From positions 248,001 to 312,000 of the forward strand of contig NZ_CP129992.1 of assembly GCF_030505615.1 (NCBI RefSeq): 64,000 nucleotides of DNA, read 5' to 3'. The notes beneath the pieces are model-generated. The model worked only from the letters and a program-made list of their open reading frames with translations, made no database searches and had not been told where the DNA came from. Position numbers and translations under genes: made by a program. Position 1 is the stretch's first letter. Each line of letters starts with the position of its first letter. The DNA comes from Salinibaculum rarum (GTDB lineage: Archaea > Halobacteriota > Halobacteria > Halobacteriales > Haloarculaceae). Positions 1 to 9,336 of the stretch are shown here, piece by piece.

Positions 1-161
1 GCGTAATAGAAGAGCGTGTTTATCGACAGAATGACGGCGGCTGTGAAGACGGTTGCGACAGTCACCATGTTGGTCTTCGCCAGCAAGGCACCTCCGAGCG
101 CAACCAGACTCGCGAGCGACAGGGCGAGAAGGAGTCGCCGTACCTGTATATTGTCAGTCAT
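1..161 (-). CDS. Membrane protein, N-terminal part only (runs off the window)
   Basis: The reverse strand opens with ATG at 161 and stays open to the window edge, giving about 53 residues. The N-terminus is short and polar (MTDNIQVRRLL) and is followed by two hydrophobic stretches separated by a short K-T-N turn, so this is the beginning of an integral membrane protein. The gene is transcribed away from the broken membrane-protein gene that starts at 365, with about 200 bases between them. No family can be named from so little sequence. Confidence 0.5.
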   Translation of the reverse strand, partial: MTDNIQVRRLLLALSLASLVALGGALLAKTNMVTVATVFTAAVILSINTLFYY

Positions 162-364
162 TTTCGACTCTGTCCGAGCCGGACTCATTCGCTTCCGTGC
201 GTCAAGTAGTAGTGGTTTGCGTATTTAAACCCGGTGAGTGTCGCCTGCTTAAAAGCGGCAGTCATGATCTCGCGTTGACGGCATCCGTGGTACATGTCAG
301 GAATAGCTGACCGGTAGATTGAACCGGCCCGGTACACGAACGGAACAGTAATCGATTTCGAACA

Positions 365-990
365 ATGGAGACCGACAGCCCGTTCCGGGATCCAGCGTTT
401 CGAGAGTACATTCTGTCCCGTTACACTCTCGGTCTCCTACTGCTCTTGGTCGTTCCGTTCGCGTTGAACTGGCGGTTAGTGCTGGTGGCACCACGGAACC
501 AAGTTCACCACTGCTGTGACTTTCCGATCTATCACTATCCGGCGTACCTCGAGGGGCAAGCGTGGCTGAGCACAGGTACGTTCCCGCAGTGGTTCCCCCC
601 TGGGAACCTCGGGAGAAACATCTGGTAGCCGACCCGCCACGCGGGTTCCTGTATCCGCCAAACTGGCTAGTCTATGGCGTCGAAAGCTTCACCGGACCCG
701 ACTCTACCTCCGCGTCGTGTATGCTTTCCTTGTCGCCCACGTCGTCGTCGGTGGGATCGCGACGGCGCTATTCGCGCGGTCGTTCGCCGGCCTGGAGTGG
801 CGATTCGCCATCTATCCGGGCTAACTTTCGAGACCGCGGGATTCATCAATGTGTACATCGTCGGTCCGCCGCATATTATCGGATTTACGCTGGCGCCGGC
901 AGTACTGTACGCGTGGCACCGGAGTCTGCAACGTGACGACGTGCGGTTCACCGGCGTCGCGTCAAAAACGCACGCGGAGTCAGACAGGCG
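365..990 (+). pseudogene. Decayed polytopic membrane protein (YfhO-like) fragment
   Basis: Coding character continues here but jumps between reading frames. Frame 1 (365-628) gives an N-terminus with one membrane segment and ends at a stop. A second frame from about 625 reads FLYPPNWLVYGVESFTGPD. A third (699-824) is a hydrophobic helix containing VVVGGIATALFARSF and ends in a stop. A fourth from about 825 reads FINVYIVGPPHIIGFTLAP. The order resembles the start of large multi-spanning proteins of the YfhO or PTPS-related membrane type found in polysaccharide loci. Three frame changes and an abrupt end at the IS6 left end show that it is a pseudogene. The family assignment is tentative; the decay is directly visible. 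Confidence 0.65.
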
Positions 991-1673
991 GTGTTAAGTT
1001 AAGAACGAGGCGGTCGGTGGTTCGAATGGTCTATGTCCGAATCCAACCGCCTCAGCGAGTCTACCGAGTGGATCGACTTGGAGTTTGTGGAGCGAGAGCG
1101 GACACCCCGCGAGATCATTGAAACGGGTATTCGCTACCACCTCGCAGGATTATCACTTTCGAATACAGTTGTGCTTCTTGAGGATTTGGGTGTCGAACGG
1201 AGTCGCGTCGCTGTTCACAACTGGGTGCAGAAAGCGGATTTACAGCCCGCTGGCGGTGAAAGTCCGGATCGCGTTGCGGTCGATCAGAAGGCTATCCGAG
1301 TCAATACCGAGCAGTACTGGCTGTACGCCGCCGTCGATCCTGAAACAAACAGAATCCTCCACTCGCGGCTGTTTCCGACGTATACGATTCCGATTGCTCG
1401 GGAATTTCTCGCCGAGCTGGCCGAGAAACATGACGTCTCTGACGCCGTGTTTCTCGTCGATGACGCCGATGACCTCATCGGCGGACTCCGCCGAGAAGGA
1501 TACAGCTACCGCGTCCAACAACACGGCTTCAGAAACGCAGTTGAACGTGTCTTTAGAGAAGTACAACGCCGAACCTCTTCGTTCTCAAACTGTTTCAGCC
1601 ATGTTGATCCAACGACCGCTGAAACCTGGTTACAAGCTCACGCCGTCTGGTGGAACCATGCCTAAGTTAACAC
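991..1673 (+). mobile_element. IS6-family insertion sequence
   Basis: The element is about 683 bp with imperfect terminal inverted repeats: GTGTTAAGTTA at 991 and, read inward on the other strand from 1673, GTGTTAACTTA. It carries one transposase gene. The 8 bases outside each end (gacaggcg and gaccgtca) are not a target duplication. This fits IS6-mediated deletion between the two unrelated gene remnants that flank it rather than simple insertion. Confidence 0.8.
1033..1665 (+). CDS. IS6-family transposase
   Basis: A 210-residue DDE transposase of usual IS6 length. It starts with a short helical region and an HTH-like segment (LSNTVVLLEDLGVERSRVAV), then the catalytic fold with Asp in VAVDQKAIRV (about residue 83), Asp in FLVDDADDLIG (about residue 143) and Glu in NAVERVFREVQRRT (about residue 172). 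It fills nearly all of the element, ending 8 bases before the right terminus. The gene is intact, so the element may still be active. It is read in the same direction as both flanking remnants. Confidence 0.9.
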   Translation: MSESNRLSESTEWIDLEFVERERTPREIIETGIRYHLAGLSLSNTVVLLEDLGVERSRVAVHNWVQKADLQPAGGESPDRVAVDQKAIRVNTEQYWLYAAVDPETNRILHSRLFPTYTIPIAREFLAELAEKHDVSDAVFLVDDADDLIGGLRREGYSYRVQQHGFRNAVERVFREVQRRTSSFSNCFSHVDPTTAETWLQAHAVWWNHA

Positions 1674-2017
1674 GACCGTCAGACATCGAATATCCAGAGT
1701 TCCGGACAGTTCTCAACCGTGGCTACACATGGATGATCCGTATCCTCTTTTCGCGGGATGTCGGTGACCCACAGACAGGGATGAAACTATTCAGTCGGAC
1801 CCCATTGGAAGAGTGTCTCCCAGAATTGAAGACCACCGGGCTCGCGTTCAGTGTTGAATTGCTGATTATCGCGCAACGTCACGGGTATCACATCGAGGAA
1901 GCACCGATCTCTCTCGACTATAGCGGCAATATGAGCGGCGGACTTTCAACAATCAGTAACATGTTCATCCAAACTGTGCAGCTGTTTTTCGAGTATCAAA
2001 TCTTACGGAAACTCTGA
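1674..2017 (+). pseudogene. Truncated family-2 glycosyltransferase (C-terminal part)
   Basis: Directly after the IS6 right end the forward strand encodes about 114 residues ending at 2017. It contains DVGDPQTGMKLFSR, the Q-T-G-M-K segment typical of the acceptor side of dolichol-phosphate-mannose-synthase-like GT2 enzymes, and then a conserved VELLIIAQRHGYHIEEAPI segment. The N-terminal half with the nucleotide-sugar-binding DxD motif is missing, so the fragment cannot be an active enzyme. The missing half was probably lost in the same event that placed the IS here. It is in frame with a stretch inside the IS, which is chance. Confidence 0.75.
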
Positions 2018-2058
2018 GTTCGCTGGCTGGTGGGAGCACTTCGAGTAACGAATTCGGT

Positions 2059-3285
2059 TCAGCCGAACAGGTTGCGATAGAGCGTCTCGTACCGTTCCCC
2101 GACCGACTGCCAGTGGACCGTCTCGGCGTACGTATTCAAGGCCTCATTAGTAACGGACTCTTTGCCGCCAAGCACCGACTCGATAGTTATCGCCAGCGCA
2201 GTCGGGTCGCCGCGTTCGAACGTCACGCCGATTCCGTGTGCGTCGATGATACCGCCAACATCCGTCCCTGCGCTTCCGATGACTGGCGTTCCGACCATCC
2301 CGGCACGTCGGAGGTTCCCCGAGGTCCCGTACCGGCGGCGGTACGGCAACACTGCTACGTCCGCTGCAGCGAAATATGGATAGACATCTGCCTCGGGCAC
2401 GTACTCAGTTCGCGCGACGAACTCCACCGTCTCGGGGGTTCCTCGCGCCCAGTCGGCGACATCGTCCCCGTCGAAGTAATCGGGTCCCCCGGCGAAGACA
2501 GCCGCAACGGGCACGTCAACCTCCCGGAGTGCGGCCGCGAGCACGTCAGGGCCTTTCGCATAGGCGAGCGCGCCGAAAAACAGCAGTATCGGCGTGTCAG
2601 TTGGTAGGTTGAGCTGTCGTCTAGCCTCGCGTGGCGAGAGGTCACTCTCAGGCTCCGGAGTCGGCGCGGGGATCGACGTGATCCGCTCGGGCGCGACCCC
2701 CATCGACGACCTGAGGCGGTCGCGCATGGTCGGTGGGTGGACCACTAACTTCGTGATTGTCCCGTCGTCCAGACACGATTTCATCGCGGCCCGGTTGCCC
2801 CAGTCGAACCCAGATTTCAGCAGTCGTTTCGCCCGGTCTGTGACCTGGGTTCCCGACTCGTGGTCGTCGGTCACCCGGTAGTCCCGATGGAGCGTGGCGA
2901 CCAGCGGTGGAGTATCGATGCCAGCGAATGTGCCAACTCTGGTCGGTACCTGGAACCAGTCGAGTGTGAGTAGGTGGACGATATCGATGTCACGCTCGTG
3001 TGCGACTGCCATCCCTCGACGGAATTGGTCCAGTCGCCGCCACTGATCACCGACGGTTCCAAGATAGCTCCCCTCATCGGAGTTGACGCTGAGCGGACGC
3101 AGTTCAACGACATCGAACGCCGGATGAGTCGGAAGGTCGTCCAGACGGGCGTGGTTCGACGAGGTAAAAAACGTCACCGAGTGGCCAGAGTCCAGTAGGT
3201 ACCGTGCTGTCAGACTCGCGTACGTTGTGTGATGACCGCGCCACTCGCTGTCAAACAGGCCGATGTGCAATGGTTCGCCAGGCAT
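2059..3285 (-). CDS. Glycosyltransferase, GT4 family
   Basis: A 408-residue protein with the two-domain GT-B layout. The N-terminal half begins with a strand and loop (HIGLFDSEWRGHHTTYASL) as in acceptor-binding domains. The C-terminal half has the donor-binding core, with a strand then GALAYAKGPDVL, a PEADVYPYFAAADVAVLPY segment and SGNLRRAGMVGTPVIG, which replaces the usual E-x7-E helix region. It is expected to add a sugar from a nucleotide-sugar to a lipid-linked or exopolysaccharide glycan at the cytoplasmic membrane face. Transcribed divergently from the next GT at 3493. Donor and acceptor cannot be told from sequence. Confidence 0.85.
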   Translation of the reverse strand: MPGEPLHIGLFDSEWRGHHTTYASLTARYLLDSGHSVTFFTSSNHARLDDLPTHPAFDVVELRPLSVNSDEGSYLGTVGDQWRRLDQFRRGMAVAHERDIDIVHLLTLDWFQVPTRVGTFAGIDTPPLVATLHRDYRVTDDHESGTQVTDRAKRLLKSGFDWGNRAAMKSCLDDGTITKLVVHPPTMRDRLRSSMGVAPERITSIPAPTPEPESDLSPREARRQLNLPTDTPILLFFGALAYAKGPDVLAAALREVDVPVAAVFAGGPDYFDGDDVADWARGTPETVEFVARTEYVPEADVYPYFAAADVAVLPYRRRYGTSGNLRRAGMVGTPVIGSAGTDVGGIIDAHGIGVTFERGDPTALAITIESVLGGKESVTNEALNTYAETVHWQSVGERYETLYRNLFG

Positions 3286-3492
3286 GAGCGATTATCAGTC
3301 GTCCCCCGGTGCCTCGGTGTTCCTCATTCCTTCAGTCATCCTTACCTGTACCTCCGTCTTGTATCTACTGACTCCGTCGGTCGCACCGGAGGTAGCGTGG
3401 ACCGAGTACGAGCGAACACACCGATACAGGCCGACTAGATTGCAGGCGAACACACCAACGCTTAACCTCACACCGAGACCCACTTTCTGACG

Positions 3493-4653
3493 ATGGACAT
3501 CCTCGCTCTCTATCCGAAACTCGACCTGAACCGCCCCGTGGGAATGGACAGGAACCGGCTACTGTTGCTGGAGCGACTCTCCCGTGACCACAACGTGGAT
3601 GTATGGATCACAGCAAACGGCCCCGCAAGCCACGAGATTGGCGTGTTAGAGGATATCGGTGCAACTGTACTCCACTCGAACGCGGCTAGTGTTGGACAGC
3701 CGGAACTGCTTGCACAGTCGTTGTTCGCCGAACACGTTCCGGAAAACGGGTCTGTGCTGGCGAACATCCCACGAAGTCGGGTCGGGAGAGAGTACGACAT
3801 CGTGCATGTCGAGACCGCCGGCCTCGCGCCGCTCGTAAAGCGGTTTTCGGACCGCCCCGTGGTGTGGAGTCTCGTGGATTCGCCGTCCTACCGGAAAGAG
3901 CGACTCTACAGATACAATTCGGGCACAATCCGAGGGGGGAGGCAGTTCGTCGAGTGGAAAGTCACACAGCGGCTCGAATCGAGATACGGCCCGTACGCAG
4001 ATGCCGTGCACGTCGTCTCCGAACAGGAAGCGACCTATCTGAACGACCAGTATGCCGGCGTCCGGGCACACGCCATACCGGTCGCACTTCCGGAGACGTT
4101 CACCGACTACCCACGAAACGACAGTTTCGAAAACAGAGTAGCGGTCCTCGGGAACCGGGATGTCCCCTACATCCAAGAGGGCATCTCGGAGTTCATCTTT
4201 CCGGCGGTTCGCGATATCGCCGAGTGCATTGAGGACCTACAGGTCATCTTGCTCGGGCGGGGCACCATGGAGATACCGGAGCGATACAGTGACATCGTCC
4301 ACCAGCCTGGCTGGGTGGACGAGTATGTCGACGAACTGGCTCGGGCGTCCGTGGCGGTTGTCCCCGACCCGGTCGGGAGTGGGATCAAAAACCGGACAGT
4401 CCAGTCACTCGCGCTCGGCCTTCCTGTGGTCGGGACACGCTATGCGTTTGAGGGAATCGATATCAACCCGAGCTTAGTCGGTAGTGAGTTCGAGACGCCA
4501 CATGAGCTTCGTGACTCACTGAAAAACATATTGACCGACGCGACGACACGAGAACAGATGGGCAAGCGTGGACAGACGTTCGCAACCAACAACTTCGATC
4601 CGGATAACGTCACGGCTTCTTGGCTCGAACTGTATCAGTGTATCACCAAATGA
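3493..4653 (+). CDS. Glycosyltransferase, GT4 family
   Basis: A 386-residue GT-B glycosyltransferase. The N-terminal domain starts MDILALYPKLDLNRP and contains the strand YDIVHVETAGLAPLV. The C-terminal domain has LQVILLGRGTMEIPERY, WVDEYVDELARASVAVVPD and GIKNRTVQSLALGLPVVGT, the usual donor-site region. A glycan-building role is inferred from the fold and from the neighbours: another GT4 gene upstream and a pair of sugar SDR genes downstream on the opposite strand, only about 27 bases from its stop. Specificity unknown. Confidence 0.85.
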   Translation: MDILALYPKLDLNRPVGMDRNRLLLLERLSRDHNVDVWITANGPASHEIGVLEDIGATVLHSNAASVGQPELLAQSLFAEHVPENGSVLANIPRSRVGREYDIVHVETAGLAPLVKRFSDRPVVWSLVDSPSYRKERLYRYNSGTIRGGRQFVEWKVTQRLESRYGPYADAVHVVSEQEATYLNDQYAGVRAHAIPVALPETFTDYPRNDSFENRVAVLGNRDVPYIQEGISEFIFPAVRDIAECIEDLQVILLGRGTMEIPERYSDIVHQPGWVDEYVDELARASVAVVPDPVGSGIKNRTVQSLALGLPVVGTRYAFEGIDINPSLVGSEFETPHELRDSLKNILTDATTREQMGKRGQTFATNNFDPDNVTASWLELYQCITK

Positions 4654-4680
4654 AGCGATGCCGCACCGCAAAGAAGTGCC

Positions 4681-5697
4681 CTACCGCTCGTGCAACAGCG
4701 TCTCCAGGTTCTCTTGGACGTATTCCTCGTCACGATGCTCCACGTACCAATCGATTGTCTCGGCCATCCCATCGTCCAGTGAGTACTCGGGTTCCCAGCC
4801 CAGCAGTTCCTCGGCACGCGTCGTATCAGCAGCACGATGCCGCACGCCGACGGGCTTGTCGGTCATATGGTTGATCGCCTCGGGTTTCCAGCCCATGTAC
4901 TCGAAGATGGCTTCGGCCACATCATTAATAGAAATGTATTCCCGAATCCCAGCGTTGACCGGCGTCGCATCAGTAATCTTCTCATTGGCCAGCACTAACG
5001 CACTCACGATATCGTCGACGTACGTGAAGTTCCGCGTCTGCTCGCCGTCACCCCAAATCTGATAGGGGTCTTGTCCAGCGAAGGCCTTGGCAATCAGTGC
5101 AACAATTGCATGCGTCTCGTTTTCGCGCGGCCCGTAGGCGGTAAAGATACGGACCGAGCTCGCGTCGACACCGTGCTGGTCGTGAAAGGCCTGCAAGGAG
5201 CGTTCGCCCATCAGTTTTGCCCAGCCGTAGGCTTCGTCGGCGTAGGCACCGCCGCGTTCCTCGAAACTCACCATGTCCTCGGCGAGGCGCTGGCGCTCCT
5301 GCTGGATGTCCGTCGGGTAGGTGCAGGCAGATGAGGCGAAGGTGATTTTCTCGACGCCGTTCTCGACAGCCGTCTCAAAGACGATGTTGTCCAGCGCCAT
5401 GTTCGTCGCGCAGTTGGCAGGGTAATTCGAGATGTAGCCCCGGCCGCCGTGGTCTGCCGCCAAGTGAAACAGGCGGTCAATGTCCTTGCTTGCCTCGTCG
5501 GCGAACTCCCAGTGCTTGAGGTTGCCTTCTAGAATCTCCACCTCGTCGGCAACGGCGTCGAGATTCGAGCGCTCACCACTTGAAAAGTCGTCTGCGACGC
5601 GCACGTCTGCGCCGCGTGCAACCAGTTCCTCGACCAGATGCGAGCCAATGAAGGAGGCACCGCCGGTCACCAGCACCGTGTCGTCGTCGTAGCTCAT
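4681..5697 (-). CDS. NAD-dependent sugar epimerase/dehydratase (extended SDR)
   Basis: A 338-residue extended SDR acting on a nucleotide-sugar. The NAD-binding loop is TGGASFIGSH (Ser replaces the more usual second Gly), the active-site Ser lies in ITFASSACTYP and the catalytic pair in AYGWAKLMGE. The C-terminal substrate region contains RIFTAYGPRENETHA and FTYVDDIVSALV. The upstream SDR gene overlaps its start by 4 bases (ATGA), so the two are translationally coupled and probably act in one nucleotide-sugar pathway. The sequence is closest in style to GDP-mannose 3,5-epimerase or UDP-sugar epimerase groups, but the exact substrate cannot be assigned. Confidence 0.85.
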   Translation of the reverse strand: MSYDDDTVLVTGGASFIGSHLVEELVARGADVRVADDFSSGERSNLDAVADEVEILEGNLKHWEFADEASKDIDRLFHLAADHGGRGYISNYPANCATNMALDNIVFETAVENGVEKITFASSACTYPTDIQQERQRLAEDMVSFEERGGAYADEAYGWAKLMGERSLQAFHDQHGVDASSVRIFTAYGPRENETHAIVALIAKAFAGQDPYQIWGDGEQTRNFTYVDDIVSALVLANEKITDATPVNAGIREYISINDVAEAIFEYMGWKPEAINHMTDKPVGVRHRAADTTRAEELLGWEPEYSLDDGMAETIDWYVEHRDEEYVQENLETLLHER

Positions 5698-6695
5698 GCC
5701 GTTCCCTCCACAGCCCGCTCACTTGCGAGTTTCTCTTCTGCCCACTCGTAGACTTCGCGCACACCGTCTTCCAGCGAGACCTCGGGGTGCCAGTCCAATG
5801 ACTCCTCCATAAGCGTCGTGTCGGCGGCGTACTTGTCCGTTCCTGTGGGTTTGGAGGTGTCGTGTTCGATGGTGAGGTCTTTCCCGGAGATGTCGATGAT
5901 AGTCTCTGCGAGGTCGTTGATCGAGACGACTTCGTTCCCGTTGCCGAGGTTGATGGCCTCGCCGTCGGTCTTGTGTTCGAGTGCGCGAAGCATGCCCTCT
6001 GCGCAGTCGGTGGCGTGCATGAAGCCACGCTCTTGGGTGCCGTCGCCGAACAGTTCGATGGAGCCGCCGTTCGGTTCCTCGATGGCTTTCCGGCACAGCG
6101 ACGGGATGACGTGGCTGCTGTCGGGGTCCAGATTCTCGCGAGTCCCGTACGCGTTGAAGATGCGGACCATCCCGCAGTCCATCTCGGTGTCCTCGTGGTA
6201 GGCGCGACAGCCGACTTCGCCGAGAATCTTCGCCCACCCGTAAGTGCTGTGTGGGTTCGCGGGGACGGCCTGATCTTCAGAGAAGCGATTGAGGTCGTCG
6301 TGTTGCTGGCGGTAGATACAGGCGCTCGACGCAAAGAGAAACCGCTCGACGCCGTTGCGCCGTGCGGCTTCGAGCAGGTGATGGTTCATCAGCACGCTCG
6401 GCGTGAGACCACCAACGTTCTCGCGCTGGATGTAGTGGATGCCGCCGACGCTCGCTGCGAGGTGAAAGACGTGGTCGATGCCCTCGGTCGCGCGTCGACA
6501 GCCAACCTCCGTGGTCAAATCGACCGGTCGGAGTTCGACCTCATCTTCGTACGGTTCGATGTGTTCGATCCGGCCGCGAGAAAAGTCGTCGGCAATGACA
6601 ACCTCACAGTCTTCGTCCAGTAGTCGCTCAACGAGGTGGCTGCCGAGGAATCCAGCACCACCTGTCACGAGAACGTGGCTGCCGCCAAAGTCCAT
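5694..6695 (-). CDS. NAD-dependent sugar epimerase/dehydratase (extended SDR)
   Basis: A 333-residue extended SDR. I chose ATG at 6695 (MDFGGSHVLVTGG) because the 15 residues available upstream are basic and unlike the family. Motifs: TGGAGFLGSH for NAD, FLFASSACIYR, catalytic YGWAKILGE, RIFNAYGTRENLD and GFMHATDCAEGML. It is the first gene of a two-gene unit with the SDR at 4681-5697, the two overlapping by 4 bases. They share the YGWAK signature and about the same length, so they may be old duplicates. It faces away from the GT4 gene at 6779, leaving an 83-base divergent promoter region. Confidence 0.85.
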   Translation of the reverse strand: MDFGGSHVLVTGGAGFLGSHLVERLLDEDCEVVIADDFSRGRIEHIEPYEDEVELRPVDLTTEVGCRRATEGIDHVFHLAASVGGIHYIQRENVGGLTPSVLMNHHLLEAARRNGVERFLFASSACIYRQQHDDLNRFSEDQAVPANPHSTYGWAKILGEVGCRAYHEDTEMDCGMVRIFNAYGTRENLDPDSSHVIPSLCRKAIEEPNGGSIELFGDGTQERGFMHATDCAEGMLRALEHKTDGEAINLGNGNEVVSINDLAETIIDISGKDLTIEHDTSKPTGTDKYAADTTLMEESLDWHPEVSLEDGVREVYEWAEEKLASERAVEGTA

Positions 6696-6778
6696 GCAAC
6701 AGGAGCGTCTGCGCGCAGTAATATACCTTCTGACATCCAACCGTCAGGCTCAGTATCCCTGCCCCACCACTCTCGCCA

Positions 6779-8056
6779 ATGGCTGAGTCAGCGGACGACG
6801 CGTCGGGCACACTCACGATTCTCACCGAATACTTCCACCCCGAGGAGGCCTCAACGGCACAGCTGCTGACCGAACTGGCGACAGGGCTCGTCGACCGCCA
6901 CAATTTTTCGGTGTCCGTCATCACTGCCCTGCCAAACTACCATGACGACGACCGACAAACGTCCGTGCCGCGCCGCGAGGTACACGAGGGCGTCATTATC
7001 GAACGACTCCGCACAACTCGCTTCGACAAGGACTCACTGCCGCTCCGGCTGGTCAACTGGCTCTCTTTCACGCTGCTCGCATTCGTTCGCCTGCTCCGTG
7101 GCCACGGCAACGATGACGCCGTGCTCGTCCTCTCGAACCCACCTATCCTGCCCTTCGTGGCGTGGCTCAACCACAAGCTTCGGGGCACACCGTACGTCTA
7201 CCTCATCTACGACGTGTACCCGGACATGGCCGTGGAACTGGGGTATCTTGACCGGGACGGACTCGTCGCCCGACTCTGGGACCGCGCAATGAGGCCCGTC
7301 TACCGTGATGCCGCACGCGTCGTCGTGCTCGGCGAGTCGATGGAACGACACATCGAGGCGAAGATGACTGACGACGACGGCTTCGACCCGGATCGAATCG
7401 AGAGTATCGCCAACTGGGAGGACGGCAACTTCATCGAACCCCGCGAGAAAGCGGATAACGACTTCGCGCAGGAACACGACACCGACGAGAAGTTTACCCT
7501 GCTGTATTCGGGGAACATCGGCCGATTTCACGAACTGGAGACGGCGATCGACGCCATCGACAGACTCGAATCGGCAGGCCGAACGGACATACAACTGCTT
7601 GTCATCGGCGAGGGCGCACGCAAAGCGGAACTCCAGCAAGACGTGACTCGACGAGGTATCGAGAATGTCCGCTTTCTCCCCTTCCAACCGCTCGAACGAT
7701 TACCCGAAACGCTGACCTGCGGTGACGCCTCCCTCGTCGGCATCAAACCGGAAATGGAGGGGATGTGCGTCTCCTCGAAACTCTACTCCTCGCTGGCCGC
7801 TGGCGAGCCGATTCTCGCCATCGTCGGTGAAGATGATGAAGTGGCCCGTGTCGTCAGAGAGGAAGCGTGTGGCGCGTATATCGAACCTGGTGATGCAGAG
7901 GCGGCAGCCGAGGTACTGAAATCGTGGGCCGACGACCCCGACCGGGCGGCAGAACTCGGCGAAAACGCCCGCGCGTGTTTCGAGACACAGTACACGAAAG
8001 AACACGCTGTTGACCAGTACGCCGCCCTATTCGAGCGCGTTGTGGCCGACTCCTGA
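6779..8056 (+). CDS. Glycosyltransferase, GT4 (WbuB-like)
   Basis: A 425-residue GT-B glycosyltransferase. The start TILTEYFHPEEASTAQLLTE is the opening typical of WbuB-type enzymes, followed by VITALPNYHD. A hydrophobic stretch (about residues 90-140) suggests membrane association. The C-terminal donor domain has FTLLYSGNIGRFHELETAI, LLVIGEGARKAELQQDV, FLPFQPLERLPETLTCGD and the E-P-like SSKLYSSLAAGEPILAI. In bacteria such enzymes often move acetamido sugars in O-antigen synthesis; here only a general role in the glycan island is safe. A perfect palindrome follows its stop. Confidence 0.85.
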   Translation: MAESADDASGTLTILTEYFHPEEASTAQLLTELATGLVDRHNFSVSVITALPNYHDDDRQTSVPRREVHEGVIIERLRTTRFDKDSLPLRLVNWLSFTLLAFVRLLRGHGNDDAVLVLSNPPILPFVAWLNHKLRGTPYVYLIYDVYPDMAVELGYLDRDGLVARLWDRAMRPVYRDAARVVVLGESMERHIEAKMTDDDGFDPDRIESIANWEDGNFIEPREKADNDFAQEHDTDEKFTLLYSGNIGRFHELETAIDAIDRLESAGRTDIQLLVIGEGARKAELQQDVTRRGIENVRFLPFQPLERLPETLTCGDASLVGIKPEMEGMCVSSKLYSSLAAGEPILAIVGEDDEVARVVREEACGAYIEPGDAEAAAEVLKSWADDPDRAAELGENARACFETQYTKEHAVDQYAALFERVVADS

Positions 8057-8110
8057 TGTGTGACCACGGACGCTGTCTCATACTATTGATTGTAGCTTCG
8101 TAAGAATAGT

Positions 8111-8128
8111 CGGCACCCCGGGGTGCCG
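8111..8128. terminator. Perfect 18-base palindrome between convergent genes
   Basis: CGGCACCCCGGGGTGCCG is a perfect palindrome with no loop bases. It lies 55 bases after the stop of the GT4 gene and about 107 bases from the end of the convergent SDR gene at 8235. Its place fits a two-way terminator or transcript-end structure, but it has no T-run directly after it. A protein-binding site or IS remnant cannot be excluded. Confidence 0.3.
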
Positions 8129-8234
8129 AAATTCATCGGGATTCGCCTTGACCACCAATAAAGAACGGTAGCAGTTGCAGCTATAGAACCACAATTCAAG
8201 ATATTACTCGCGGTAGAGTCCGGAAGTCGTGCTG

Positions 8235-9221
8235 TTATGACGAACGGACGAGCGGTTCGTACCACTCCCGATTCGCGCGATACCACTCGATAAACTCTCC
8301 AACTCCTTCCCGAATCGTCCGCGTCGGCTCATACCCAAGTAACTCCCCGGCTTTCGAGCTATCCGCGTGGGTGTGCTCGGCGTCGGCATCGTGGCGCTCG
8401 GCAAACTCCAACTCTAACTCGGGCGCGATCTGGTCGCGAATCTCCTCGGCCAGCGTCAGAATCTCGATGTTGTCCGTACTCCCGATGTTGAGCGCCTCAC
8501 CGTCAGCACCATCCTCCGAAAGCAGCGTCACGTTCGCTTCCACGACGTCCTCGATGAATGTGAAATCACGCGTCTGTGTGCCATCTCCATAGACCACCGG
8601 CGACTCACCGTTGAGACACCGCGAGACGAAATTCGAGATCGCCATGTTCGGCCGCATCCGCGGGCCATACACCGTAAAGTAGCGCAACGCGACCGCTGGT
8701 AAGTCGTACACTTCACTGTACGAACACGCGTAGCGCTCAGCGGCAAGCTTCGAGGCCCCGTACGGACTGACCGGTGTCGTCGGATGCACCTCGTCGTAGG
8801 GTAGATACTCCGGTTTGCCGTACACCGACGACGAGGAGGCCATGACGAACCGCTCGATCCCACTGTCACGCGCCGCGTCCAGTAGATTCAGCGTGCCGTC
8901 AACGTTGACTTCGTCGTACTTCCGGGGATTCTCCACGCTCGGGCGCACGCCAGCCTGTGCGGCCTGGTGGTAGACGTACTCCACGTCGCCAACCAGTTCC
9001 GCGACAACCTCAGCGTCCCGAACGTCACCCTCGACGAGTCGGTACGAGCCATCGCCAGCGTTAGCTGCGTCCTGACACACCTCGACAGTGTGCTCCTTGA
9101 TACGCGTATCATAAAACGGGTCGAAATTATCCAAGACAACCACGTCGTGCCCGTCGCGGACGAACCGCTCAGCGAGGTGCCCGCCGATAAAGCCCGCGCC
9201 GCCAGTGACGAGAATTCGCAT
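8235..9221 (-). CDS. UDP-sugar 4-epimerase-like SDR
   Basis: A 328-residue extended SDR of the GalE/UDP-glucuronate-epimerase type. ATG at 9221 gives the classic start MRILVTGGAGFIGGHLAERF; the longer reading upstream is not family-like. Other motifs are VVVLDNFDPFYD (NAD selectivity), YHQAAQAGVRPSVENPR, FVMASSSSVYGKPEYLP, catalytic SPYGASKLAAERY and RYFTVYGPRMRPNMA. The QAAQAGVR and RYFTVYGPRMRPDMA-type pieces are typical of UDP-glucose/UDP-glucuronate 4-epimerases. Together with aglF and aglM nearby, it could supply UDP-galactose or UDP-galacturonate to glycan assembly. Cytoplasmic. The substrate is inferred. Confidence 0.85.
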   Translation of the reverse strand: MRILVTGGAGFIGGHLAERFVRDGHDVVVLDNFDPFYDTRIKEHTVEVCQDAANAGDGSYRLVEGDVRDAEVVAELVGDVEYVYHQAAQAGVRPSVENPRKYDEVNVDGTLNLLDAARDSGIERFVMASSSSVYGKPEYLPYDEVHPTTPVSPYGASKLAAERYACSYSEVYDLPAVALRYFTVYGPRMRPNMAISNFVSRCLNGESPVVYGDGTQTRDFTFIEDVVEANVTLLSEDGADGEALNIGSTDNIEILTLAEEIRDQIAPELELEFAERHDADAEHTHADSSKAGELLGYEPTRTIREGVGEFIEWYRANREWYEPLVRSS

Positions 9222-9336
9222 TGAGTATCCCGAGTCGCGGGTCGGTAAAAAGTCTCCCGCGTTCGCTGTCCGCAGAACGCGATTGACCAAGCGATATTCG
9301 AGTTAGGGGAACTCGCCAGCTATCGGGACGGTCCGC

